Source of the DNA: Defluviitaleaceae bacterium
Lineage (GTDB): Bacteria; Bacillota; Clostridia; Lachnospirales; WQUN01
Assembly (NCBI GenBank): GCA_009780185.1
Contig: WRAN01000004.1
Coordinates: 62,001-126,000, forward strand
Direction: 5' to 3'
Length of the DNA: 64,000 nt
Positions 53,021 to 61,268 of this stretch are shown here, piece after piece. The stretch's first letter is position 1; each line of letters starts with the position of its first letter. A program made the translations under genes and the position numbers. Below the pieces are notes generated by a model that was not told where the DNA came from, made no database searches, and was given only the letters and a program-made list of their open reading frames with translations.

Positions 53021-53370
53021 ATTACTGAAATAGCCACCCATGCCCCCACAATAACGGCCTGAATAGAAGCTAGTAAAACCGCACCAGCCGCGGCATCCTT
53101 TGCCAGTTTTGCAAGTGGATGCTGCTTGCCCCGGCAATACATATCCACCAAGGCCTCCACCGCTGTATTTACAAGCTCCATTCCCATTACAAAGAAGATC
53201 GAAAATCCAACCATAATGAAATGGATAGCTTCAACCCGAAACACAATACAAGCAGCGACCGCAAAAAATGCAAAAAAAATATGGATACGAAAATTTCGCT
53301 CTCTACGTGCTGTAGAGCGGATACCATTTATAGCATGGCGGAAGGACTCTATCCAGTTATTAGTTTTCAT
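53008..53370 (-). CDS. dgkA: Diacylglycerol/undecaprenol kinase (DgkA family)
   Basis: About 120 residues from ATG 53370, with AAAAGGTG upstream; a further ATG at 53397 would overlap ybeY. Three membrane helices. The family signature GMELVNTAVEALVD near 65-78 carries the catalytic Glu, and RNFRIHIFFA starts the first helix. In Firmicutes this enzyme phosphorylates undecaprenol to recycle the cell-wall lipid carrier. The final Asn codon and stop lie in the repeat at 52957-53020. Confidence 0.93.
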   Translation of the reverse strand: MKTNNWIESFRHAINGIRSTARRERNFRIHIFFAFFAVAACIVFRVEAIHFIMVGFSIFFVMGMELVNTAVEALVDMYCRGKQHPLAKLAKDAAAGAVLLASIQAVIVGAWVAISVIRAN

Positions 53371-53383
53371 GGATTCACCTTTT

Positions 53384-53824
53384 TTATTCTCTTCCAATCC
53401 TCAATGTATTGAGGATATCATTCTGGGCAGCTTTCATCTCGGTTTCGTCTTCCGATGTCTCGTGCTCATAACCAAATAAGTGTAACAGCCCATGGACTAA
53501 TAAGAATGCAAGCTCTCGGTTAAGGCTGTGACCATATTCTTTGGCCTGTTCTCTCGCAACATCCATACATATAACAATATCACCAAGGGAAATACTCCCC
53601 ATGGCAAGCTCATCATTAATAGGAAAACTTAAAACATCCGTTGCTGTATCTTTGCCCCGATAATCCCGGTTAAGAACCCGAATCTCCTCGGCATTAATAA
53701 ATGAGATGCTTACCTCACTATTTCCCGGGCAATCACAATACTTAGCAACTGCCAACGTCACGCGATTCAATAGCTCTAACTGTTCCGGTAATAACTCCCC
53801 GTGATCATCTAAGTAAATTTCCAT
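53384..53824 (-). CDS. ybeY: Endoribonuclease YbeY (rRNA maturation factor)
   Basis: A 146-residue metal-dependent RNase used in 16S rRNA 3' maturation. The zinc motif HGLLHLFGYEH near 112-122 matches H-G-x-L-H-L-x-G-Y-x-H with Glu where Asp is usual. LNRDYRGKDTATDVLSFP is the family core. It follows pgpH by two bases. Confidence 0.95.
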   Translation of the reverse strand: MEIYLDDHGELLPEQLELLNRVTLAVAKYCDCPGNSEVSISFINAEEIRVLNRDYRGKDTATDVLSFPINDELAMGSISLGDIVICMDVAREQAKEYGHSLNRELAFLLVHGLLHLFGYEHETSEDETEMKAAQNDILNTLRIGRE

Positions 53825-53826
53825 TC

Positions 53827-56163
53827 TTATTCCTCACTTTTAGCCGAAATAACAGACTCCGCATCCCCAATAGGTACAGGCTTTGGATACTGAATCCGCT
53901 CGTGATACATACCCTTTAAAACCCGTATAAAAGATTGCTCAATAACCGCGACATCTTTAATGCTAAGCTGACTATCTGCAAGCTGTCCGTCATGCAGCTT
54001 TCTTCTTATAAGCTCTTTGATGCTACTCTCTACTTCTTCGGCTGATTTTAGTTTAGGCATCTTAGCTCTCATTGCCGCCTCAACCAAGTCTGCAAGGGAA
54101 ACACATGCCGACTCTCTAGTTTGAGGGATTATATAGGGATATCTATAATCCTTTTCATCCACAGCCTCTCCGCTTTCCTTGGCTTTGTGAAAGAAGAATT
54201 GCAGCAGGCTCGTACCATGATGCTCCTGAATAATATCTCGCACAAATTGAGGCAAGCGATGCTCTGCCGCCAAAGTAAGCCCATATGAAACATGGCTTAT
54301 AATTATCCTTGCGCTGTCACTAGGGTCAAAATGATCATGTGGGTTTTCACCATCTATGTTTTCCGCGAAATAATGAGGATATTTCAACTTTCCTATATCA
54401 TGATAATATCCGCCAACCCGTGCCGCATGGGCATTAGCACCGATATCATAAGCTGCAGTTTCCGCAAGATTGGCCACAATTAGGCTGTGATGGTAAGTCC
54501 CGGGTGCCTCTATTGTAAGGCGGCGCAGAAGTATATTTGTAGGGTTTGTTAAATCCAGTAGCTTAACGGGGGTAACTACTCCAAAAAACGTCTCCCAAAT
54601 AGGTAAACTGCCGGTAGATATAATCACCGTTAATAACCCGTTAAGCCCTGCAATACCGGCAGTGGTAAGCAAAGCCGGAATACTATAAAAAGTATTATTA
54701 TGATCCGTCATTGCGGAAATGGAAGTTGCGAGGATAAACTGGATAACCAGTACTCCTGTAGCAACAATAAATATCTTGTTACGGTCAGTTGTAAAGCGAG
54801 AAAGCATGGAAATTACAAGGCCGGCTATAAAAAAGAATACCAAAAAGTCCCATGATCCAGCTACTACAAAATAGCTAATCATAGTTAGAGCAAACGAAAG
54901 CAAAATAGCACTTCGTCGTTCCATAAGTACAGATACAAGCATCGGGAAGAGCAAAATTGGCAAAAATGGGTATGAAAAATCTCTAAGTACAAATACAAAG
55001 GTAAGTACCAGTACGTATAAAGTAAATAATAAAAACGCTTCACGTTTAATAGCGGCAACCGTGGGTCTGTAGTAATACAAATACATCATGCAGGCCATAA
55101 ACAGCAGCAGTACAATGAAAATAGCCCCGGAAATAGGTATGACTAAATCCCTAAGGGTAGTTTCCCCAAGAAGGCCAAGCTGCTCAAGTATGGCATATAT
55201 ATTTGGCGTAACAATATCCCCTATAGTGACAATGGTCTGGCCTTCAAGGATCAGTTCACGTACATAGTTTTGAGCCATAAGATCCCGGCTTTGCTGTGTG
55301 GCTTCTTCGTTTTCTATTCTATTTGCGGTTATATGCCTTGATAAAATGGCTTCGATTGTGGTTCTTGTGTCATTATCTAAGGCATATTCGCCTAAGTAGT
55401 GATCAACAGTGTTTAATGTAGACGCAGAGTCTGCTACATATATATTGGTTGCTTGAACCGATTCCGCTACAGTCATAATAATTGTCCATAGCTCAGCATA
55501 AGCGTAGTCGCCTAATGAAAGAATTAATTCCTGCTGAGCTTCATTAAAGGAAACGGGAAGCAGCTCAAACTGTAACCCTACTTGAAAATCCGGCTCCAGT
55601 GGCTCTGGCTCTGTTGGTTCTTCCGGGGGTGCTGGCAGTTCACTCATATCCCCATCTATTGCTGCTATACTATCTCTGAGGGCTTCCCATGCTGCAAGTT
55701 CTTCGTCGAATCGTATTTCCTCTACCCTAAAGTCACTAGTAGCTTCCCGCTGAGCATGTTCGAAAGCCTCAATTTCTTGGGCATGGTACTCCCGTACTCC
55801 TGATAAGCTTTCTGAAAAAAATTCAAGATTGTGCTCTACACTGGGCCATACCACAGGATTTAGCATATAAATCCTTGGCAGCTCCTCAGCCAGTTCCATA
55901 GCGCGAATCCGGTTTTCCTCTGTAGCTAGAGTGTCTTCAACCTCTCTTGGGGCTAGAATACTTACATTGGAAGGATACCCAATTGCTATCCCTTGAAGGC
56001 TTTCTCCACCATTAAAATGTGCTCCAAACGCGATAAAACCGCATGTCAAAACAAAGGCCACAAAAATTAAGGCCGTGTTAAACATGCGGTTTTTTTTCAT
56101 ATCTTTTCCAGGAATAGACTCGTTGTCTACGAGCCTTCCACTACGGCTTTCCTTTGTTTTCAT
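53827..56163 (-). CDS. pgpH: 7TM-HD cyclic-di-AMP phosphodiesterase (PgpH/YqfF)
   Basis: A 778-residue membrane enzyme. A first helix (about 27-48) precedes a large extracellular 7TMR-HDED domain (about 60-330) containing an acidic/proline insert; seven helices follow (about 345-540); then a cytoplasmic HD domain with HHSLIVANLAE, YYHDIGKLKYP near 588 and EHHGTSLLQFF. The HD residues are intact, so it should hydrolyse cyclic di-AMP. ATG 56163 has AAGGATG upstream; M at 56100 is an alternative. It sits between phoH and ybeY as usual. Confidence 0.95.
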   Translation of the reverse strand: MKTKESRSGRLVDNESIPGKDMKKNRMFNTALIFVAFVLTCGFIAFGAHFNGGESLQGIAIGYPSNVSILAPREVEDTLATEENRIRAMELAEELPRIYMLNPVVWPSVEHNLEFFSESLSGVREYHAQEIEAFEHAQREATSDFRVEEIRFDEELAAWEALRDSIAAIDGDMSELPAPPEEPTEPEPLEPDFQVGLQFELLPVSFNEAQQELILSLGDYAYAELWTIIMTVAESVQATNIYVADSASTLNTVDHYLGEYALDNDTRTTIEAILSRHITANRIENEEATQQSRDLMAQNYVRELILEGQTIVTIGDIVTPNIYAILEQLGLLGETTLRDLVIPISGAIFIVLLLFMACMMYLYYYRPTVAAIKREAFLLFTLYVLVLTFVFVLRDFSYPFLPILLFPMLVSVLMERRSAILLSFALTMISYFVVAGSWDFLVFFFIAGLVISMLSRFTTDRNKIFIVATGVLVIQFILATSISAMTDHNNTFYSIPALLTTAGIAGLNGLLTVIISTGSLPIWETFFGVVTPVKLLDLTNPTNILLRRLTIEAPGTYHHSLIVANLAETAAYDIGANAHAARVGGYYHDIGKLKYPHYFAENIDGENPHDHFDPSDSARIIISHVSYGLTLAAEHRLPQFVRDIIQEHHGTSLLQFFFHKAKESGEAVDEKDYRYPYIIPQTRESACVSLADLVEAAMRAKMPKLKSAEEVESSIKELIRRKLHDGQLADSQLSIKDVAVIEQSFIRVLKGMYHERIQYPKPVPIGDAESVISAKSEE

Positions 56164-56195
56164 TATTTCACATCCTTTGTAAAAGGGGCAGCAGC

Positions 56196-57248
56196 TTAAC
56201 CCTTAGGCTTACGCACATATGTTATTCGCTTATTATTCTTGTAAACGGTGGGTCTATTGACCTTGGCGCTTTGTTTATATGCTGTTTTGGCAGCCTGTTT
56301 ATCGTATGCGTTGATAATCTTCTGCACTAATGGATGCCTTACAACATCTTTGCTGGTTAGGTGGCTTATTCCTATATCGGGGATGCCATCCAGGAGTTTA
56401 ACAGCCTCATTAAGTCCTGACAATTTTCCATCTGGCAGATCAACCTGGGTTATATCTCCCGTGATTACAGCTTTAGAGTTAAATCCAAGGCGGGTGAGAA
56501 ACATCTTCATTTGTTCGGGAGTTGTATTTTGAGCCTCATCCAGCACAATAAACGAGTTGTCTAAAGTACGGCCACGCATGTAAGCCAGAGGTGCAACTTC
56601 AATTAGGTTTCGCTCAAAATTACGAGTAAAGGCCTCCGGTCCCATTATATCGTGAAGCGCATCGTAAAGTGGGCGCAAATAAGGATCTACCTTCTGTTGT
56701 AAATCACCGGGAAGAAACCCAAGCTTTTCCCCAGCTTCAATAGCAGGGCGAGTGAGGATTATTCTGTTAACCTGGCCTGCTCTAAAGGCTGTGATTGCCA
56801 TAGCCATTGCCAGATAGGTCTTACCGGTACCGGCTGGACCAATAGAAAATACCACAGTGTTATTGCGAATTTGGTCGATATACTTCTTTTGACCAAGGGT
56901 CTTTGGTTTTAATGGTTTACCTGAAATAGTCATGCATATTGTATCATCGTTAATCTTTTCTATTTGCTCGAAGTGTTCGTCTTCCAGTGCCGCTATTAAA
57001 TAGTTGACCTGCTGGTCGTTAATAGTTTCACCTTTCTTGGCAAAAAGCATAAGCTTTTTAAGCACCGACTCAGCTTTATCAACCCCAACCGATGCGGTGG
57101 ATGTGCTCATAATCTGTACAGATTCATCCCTGTTTACTATTGTGACCTTGAAGGCCATCTCAATTTTTTTTATATGCTCATCCAGCTTGCCGAATATATT
57201 GCTTATTAGGTTGCTGGGTATCTCTATATTTTTCTTAGGTGCGTCCAT
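56196..57248 (-). CDS. phoH: PhoH-like ATPase
   Basis: A 350-residue cytoplasmic NTPase of the PhoH/YbeZ family, linked by context to rRNA maturation with YbeY. Walker A GPAGTGKTYLA near 137-147; the Walker B-like FIVLDEAQNTTPEQMKMFLT; TRLGFNSKAVITGD. The N-terminal 110 residues carry the usual KH-like extension and the C-terminus is basic. GAGG precedes the ATG. Confidence 0.94.
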   Translation of the reverse strand: MDAPKKNIEIPSNLISNIFGKLDEHIKKIEMAFKVTIVNRDESVQIMSTSTASVGVDKAESVLKKLMLFAKKGETINDQQVNYLIAALEDEHFEQIEKINDDTICMTISGKPLKPKTLGQKKYIDQIRNNTVVFSIGPAGTGKTYLAMAMAITAFRAGQVNRIILTRPAIEAGEKLGFLPGDLQQKVDPYLRPLYDALHDIMGPEAFTRNFERNLIEVAPLAYMRGRTLDNSFIVLDEAQNTTPEQMKMFLTRLGFNSKAVITGDITQVDLPDGKLSGLNEAVKLLDGIPDIGISHLTSKDVVRHPLVQKIINAYDKQAAKTAYKQSAKVNRPTVYKNNKRITYVRKPKG

Positions 57249-57332
57249 ATTTTAATTTATGCCTCCTTCGTCGGCGGAACAAATACTGCGAGCCTTTACC
57301 CAAAAAACAAATCATTTTGATATGGTCATAGG

Positions 57333-58529
57333 CTAGTCAATAGGCACTTGCATGTCAATCCTTTGATGGGTGATTATCAAGGCTCTTACCACTAAGGCCT
57401 CTGATGTTTCTTCCATTTCCACCTGTCGGTCTATAATATCAATCCCGAAATCAAACTCCCGCATAATCCGATTGCCTAGCATACTTTCCGCTAGAAGGGT
57501 AGCTTCTTCTATACTGCGGGTACGCCTTGTTGGGATGAATTCTAAATAGCGATCCATTGCCAAAATAAATGGCATTGGATAATCTCCGCCCACCCCCAGC
57601 TGATGGTGTGTAGTTATTCTATCATAAGAATCAAAGGAAATGCCACCTCTTGGGATATTTAAGCGGAAATTGCCCGCAAATAGAAACTGCAAACTGTGAC
57701 GAGTAGTTGACCTTCCAGTATAAACCTTATCAATATATGTAAACGGAACAATAAACTCAATGGGGTGATACCTCCTCGCCCATACTTCCGCATATGCATG
57801 GACATAAGCTGTCTGTGGGTTGCCTGTATCCACGCCAAGCTCTAAAAAGCCACTAACCAGCATCTCTCCCTGACGCACAACATCGTTTTGCCGCACCATA
57901 GGGGCACCGGAAGAAGTGGCGATTCGAGTTATCAATCCATCATGGGCAGCCACGACATGGGTAGGCGTTTGTCTATCAATGATAGGCTGCTGAGGAATAG
58001 CCTCTGCAATCATGATAGTAGTCCGTGTCCCACGAGTATTAATATCCGCCCAGCTAAGCTCGTCAAAATGATTTAATAGCTCTCGAGTAAGACCTCTGGC
58101 ATCAATTGTATGTTTAAACACCCCAATATGAAGTCCCTGCTCATCCAAAAAAGTAAGGATTGTCTCATGGCAAACTCCATCACCACCCACAATCTCAACC
58201 CGCCATATAAAAGAAGAAAGAACAACCATCATCAATACAAAAAAAAGGATACCCCCAAGGAGTAGCTTCCGCTTGCGATATCTATGGGCCATAAAAGGCA
58301 ACCCATTTTTCTCTATTATCTTTGTCCGGCATTTGGTTTTGCGGCTACAGACCCTAAGTGACTTAAATCCTTTAATGGACACATTAGCATGTACACCCTC
58401 AGGTGCGCGCTCTACATCCCATAAATAAATTCCACGATATGCGGCCATATTCAAAAATCGTTCAATAGAAAATCCGGTAACCCTAATCCGTACATATCCT
58501 TTTGCATATTGCCACATATTAAGCATCAT
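57333..58529 (-). CDS. yqfD: Sporulation protein YqfD
   Basis: A 398-residue membrane protein with a cytoplasmic N-terminal domain (about 1-90), one helix near 93-113, and a long extracytoplasmic part with FtsQ/POTRA-like strands (WRVEIVGGDGVCHETILTFL). It matches YqfD, a mother-cell sporulation protein of the SpoIV-type family. It follows yqfC by 12 bases and precedes phoH, the Bacillus order. This pair is the best sequence evidence that the organism belongs to a spore-forming lineage; whether it sporulates cannot be judged here. Confidence 0.92.
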   Translation of the reverse strand: MMLNMWQYAKGYVRIRVTGFSIERFLNMAAYRGIYLWDVERAPEGVHANVSIKGFKSLRVCSRKTKCRTKIIEKNGLPFMAHRYRKRKLLLGGILFFVLMMVVLSSFIWRVEIVGGDGVCHETILTFLDEQGLHIGVFKHTIDARGLTRELLNHFDELSWADINTRGTRTTIMIAEAIPQQPIIDRQTPTHVVAAHDGLITRIATSSGAPMVRQNDVVRQGEMLVSGFLELGVDTGNPQTAYVHAYAEVWARRYHPIEFIVPFTYIDKVYTGRSTTRHSLQFLFAGNFRLNIPRGGISFDSYDRITTHHQLGVGGDYPMPFILAMDRYLEFIPTRRTRSIEEATLLAESMLGNRIMREFDFGIDIIDRQVEMEETSEALVVRALIITHQRIDMQVPID

Positions 58530-58541
58530 AGGGCCACATCC

Positions 58542-58799
58542 TTACCAAAGTATTCCTTTTATCGTTCCGGTTATAAGTACATGCTCTGAGGTTACTTGTT
58601 TAAGTATTAGTTTCTGACCTTCAATTGTTAGTACTCCGGCTTTTGTTAATATGCGGATTTTAGTATCGGTGAATTCTATTAGATTTTTGTAATTTTCTAT
58701 GTTTAATTCCTGGCGGCCTGTGGCTATTAGAAGGGGTAGATCCAGGATTATTTCTTTGGGGAGGGATAGCATATCGGTCATTTTTTCTTTGATTTTCAT
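58542..58799 (-). CDS. yqfC: Sporulation protein YqfC
   Basis: An 85-residue protein of the YabP/YqfC family: LSLPKEIILDLPLLIATGRQEL, NYKNLIEFTDTKIRI and LEVTS-like final strands (ILKQVTSEHVLITGTI). GGGAGGCAC precedes the ATG. It is cotranscribed with yqfD and probably made in the mother cell under SigE by analogy with Bacillus; no clear SigE promoter was found by eye. Confidence 0.92.
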   Translation of the reverse strand: MKIKEKMTDMLSLPKEIILDLPLLIATGRQELNIENYKNLIEFTDTKIRILTKAGVLTIEGQKLILKQVTSEHVLITGTIKGILW

Positions 58800-58878
58800 T
58801 GTGCCTCCCTGAGTAAAGTCATTGCAAAAATATATGAGAATTTGGCAGGGTTTATACCAAGTAATACTAATAGCAGAT

Positions 58879-58915
58879 AAAAAAGCCTCCTGCCGTTTTT
58901 TTTCGACTGGAGGCT
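58879..58915 (-). terminator. Intrinsic terminator of the membrane hydrolase gene
   Basis: On the minus strand AGCCTCC (58915-58909) pairs with GGAGGCT (58890-58884), followed by six T. It lies 25 bases after the hydrolase stop and separates it from the yqfC operon. Confidence 0.85.
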
Positions 58916-58939
58916 AAATAATTTGTGATAGTGCTAGCT

Positions 58940-61057
58940 TTACCCCATATTCCAAAAAACAGCTGTATTGGCAATCATAATCATAGTAAAGAAAATTGTA
59001 TTGGTAAAAGCCGCAAGATAGACATTATTGGTCTTGGTATAAAGTCTTCTGGCATAAACGGCAGCAATAGCGAGACAAGGCACTAATGCAAACAGTAAAA
59101 TAGCATTAAGGGCCATAGTAGGATACCATGCAGTTCCTGTAGCAAATAGCATCCCATAATGAACTACAAGCCACAGGATAATACCGCCGACATTAAGCAC
59201 AACTGCAATCAAATCCCCAGCGCGTTTTCCACCTGTATTAGCACCAATCGCCACTGTATTAAAGAAATAGAAAATAAGGAAAAATGGTGCATATCTGGCG
59301 AAGGCCAGCACATGATCAAAAGTAAATGTCCTGATAGCTAAAGTCCAAACGCGGGCATCTACCACGAAGATGGCTTGCATAATAAATAGAAGTACATAGA
59401 TCAAAGTCATCCCCGCAAAAGCAGTAACAAAGCTAGCCGCAACAGCATCTACCCGAACAATGAAACCATAATTCTTGGGCACAGCCCCCAACAGCTTCTT
59501 GCTAAGGAAGTATATAAATGTAAGCAGTATCGCCGCAATAGCCGCAGACATTATAGCCCAGTAGCCAATGGTATTAACCGCGGGAGCCACAAAAAAGCCG
59601 GTAAGATTCATGATACTGCCGGAGAGATTGGCAAGCAATGCAGTAACACCAAGTACGGCAGCCAGGATGATGCCTCCCGCGCCCCAAACCCTGCATTTTT
59701 CGCATTTATCCTTATCTCTGTGGTGAAGCACATAGAAAACAATCCCCGAAATCAAGGACACTGCCGCAAGAATAAGAGATACATATCTGAAAATATCCAG
59801 CTCATTAATCCGCCGCTCCATAAAAGTAGGAATAAGGAATGCCGGAAGCAGAGCAGACACGGCAATAGTACACCAATAGAACAGCTTATGCCGCCCCTTC
59901 TTACCCATAGGAATAGCCTCTCGCTTACCAGTAATCGCTAATTTAAGGAATGGAAGCTTCAGAAGTAGCCCCATAACAGGTATCACCAGTAAGAAATATC
60001 CAACCATAGTTACAAAGTTAAATACGACTTTCCACTGCCATATCTGGTTACGGTTATGGAGTAAATCCCCGGTATCTTCCCGCTGAGCAGCGGTTGCATA
60101 TGGCTCAAGTACTCTGTAGAAGTTGATTAAGTAATTGGTTGTATTTGCGGAAAAATGGTTCCATGGGTGGATTTCGTTGGGGGTGTATACAATGCGGCGG
60201 CCTTGCTGGGAACCACGCACTATGTCTTCTCCTAAAATCAATTCACCCGATTCGGCTATATGCCAGCCTGATGGCCTGTCTGCTCCTTCATATCCCAAGA
60301 ATTGTCTTCCTACAGGAGTCAGTGCCCAATCTGAGCGGATTACGGTCCCGCCAGCTTGGGCTGTTGCTTCAGGTGCATTAAAGAAGAATTCGTCATACAT
60401 CCCTGCAACAATACCTATATTGCGGCTTCCCATAGCAGCAAGGAGCTGATCAAGGGGTGCCACAGCTTGGGCATGGGATAAATCTGCACCAACAGAGATA
60501 GCAGAGTGAATCATCCTTACGCCAGATTGTAGCGATTGCAACTCATCGAAGTACACAGCCACGATACTGGAAAAGCCTCCCATGGAATGGCCGCTTACGG
60601 CTATTACACCATTACCATTTGCGTCTCTAAGTGTAAAGGGCTGTTGGAACATGTACTGTACAGCATCGAATTGGGCGTGAATCCAAAAAGTGCCAAAATG
60701 CCCGCCGACAGGGATATCTGCTGCCCAGCGGGAGTTTCCGTGGTCATACATATCTAAAGCCAAGACAATGTATCCGCGGCGAGACATCTCAATTGCAGGG
60801 GCATCTTGCATTTCTCCTGTGTTGAGGTAGCCATGAGTGGTGATAATCACAGGCCTTGGATCATTTTCTCCCGCGCCTCGAGGCATATAGAGTAGTCCCG
60901 TCAGTGTTCCTCGCTCTGTCTCGAAGGAAATTCGAGATACATTTACAGAGTAAAAAGCGGAGTTAAACATCCCCGCTAGGAAACTTCCCAGTAGAATCAT
61001 TCCAATAGCGATTACCAGGATTTTCTGGGATTTGATGAATCCTATGCATTTTTTCAT
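58940..61057 (-). CDS. Alpha/beta hydrolase with multi-helix membrane C-terminal half
   Basis: A 705-residue protein. After one membrane helix (about 13-33), residues 45-320 form an extracytoplasmic alpha/beta hydrolase: THGYLNTGE oxyanion segment, nucleophile elbow GHSMGG near 160, and a late histidine in HPWNHFS. From about 345 to the end there are nine to ten hydrophobic helices with a CEKC pair in one loop. Hydrolase-plus-polytopic proteins like this are seen in Firmicutes but lack a known substrate. GAAAGAGG precedes the ATG. Confidence 0.75.
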   Translation of the reverse strand: MKKCIGFIKSQKILVIAIGMILLGSFLAGMFNSAFYSVNVSRISFETERGTLTGLLYMPRGAGENDPRPVIITTHGYLNTGEMQDAPAIEMSRRGYIVLALDMYDHGNSRWAADIPVGGHFGTFWIHAQFDAVQYMFQQPFTLRDANGNGVIAVSGHSMGGFSSIVAVYFDELQSLQSGVRMIHSAISVGADLSHAQAVAPLDQLLAAMGSRNIGIVAGMYDEFFFNAPEATAQAGGTVIRSDWALTPVGRQFLGYEGADRPSGWHIAESGELILGEDIVRGSQQGRRIVYTPNEIHPWNHFSANTTNYLINFYRVLEPYATAAQREDTGDLLHNRNQIWQWKVVFNFVTMVGYFLLVIPVMGLLLKLPFLKLAITGKREAIPMGKKGRHKLFYWCTIAVSALLPAFLIPTFMERRINELDIFRYVSLILAAVSLISGIVFYVLHHRDKDKCEKCRVWGAGGIILAAVLGVTALLANLSGSIMNLTGFFVAPAVNTIGYWAIMSAAIAAILLTFIYFLSKKLLGAVPKNYGFIVRVDAVAASFVTAFAGMTLIYVLLFIMQAIFVVDARVWTLAIRTFTFDHVLAFARYAPFFLIFYFFNTVAIGANTGGKRAGDLIAVVLNVGGIILWLVVHYGMLFATGTAWYPTMALNAILLFALVPCLAIAAVYARRLYTKTNNVYLAAFTNTIFFTMIMIANTAVFWNMG

Positions 61058-61129
61058 GATGCACCTCTTTCATTTAGGAAATATTTAGTAGCTCACAAAT
61101 GCATAATATCATATCTATGTGGAAAAGCA

Positions 61130-61158
61130 ACAAAAAAAGACTGCCCAAGTGCAGTCTA
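61130..61158 (-). terminator. Intrinsic terminator on the minus strand upstream of the hydrolase gene
   Basis: On the minus strand AGACTGC-ACTTGG-GCAGTCT is followed by seven T. It lies upstream, not downstream, of the hydrolase gene, with only a plus-strand gene beyond it. A promoter (TTGCTT, 16 bases, TATTAT) appears to follow it on the minus strand, so it may insulate the hydrolase gene from antisense transcription, or be an attenuator of a longer leader. Confidence 0.65.
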
Positions 61159-61268
61159 ATTTACGCATTAAATTATATATCCCAACACAACATCTTTATG
61201 ATATACTACGCCAAAGATGTACAAGATTTGCGGATACTACTAAAGAAGAGTAGGGGGGAACCTCTGCA

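Noticed and set aside
58800-58860. SigE-type promoter before yqfC
   Set aside because: Expected from Bacillus, but no convincing match to the -35/-10 pattern at the right spacing could be seen.
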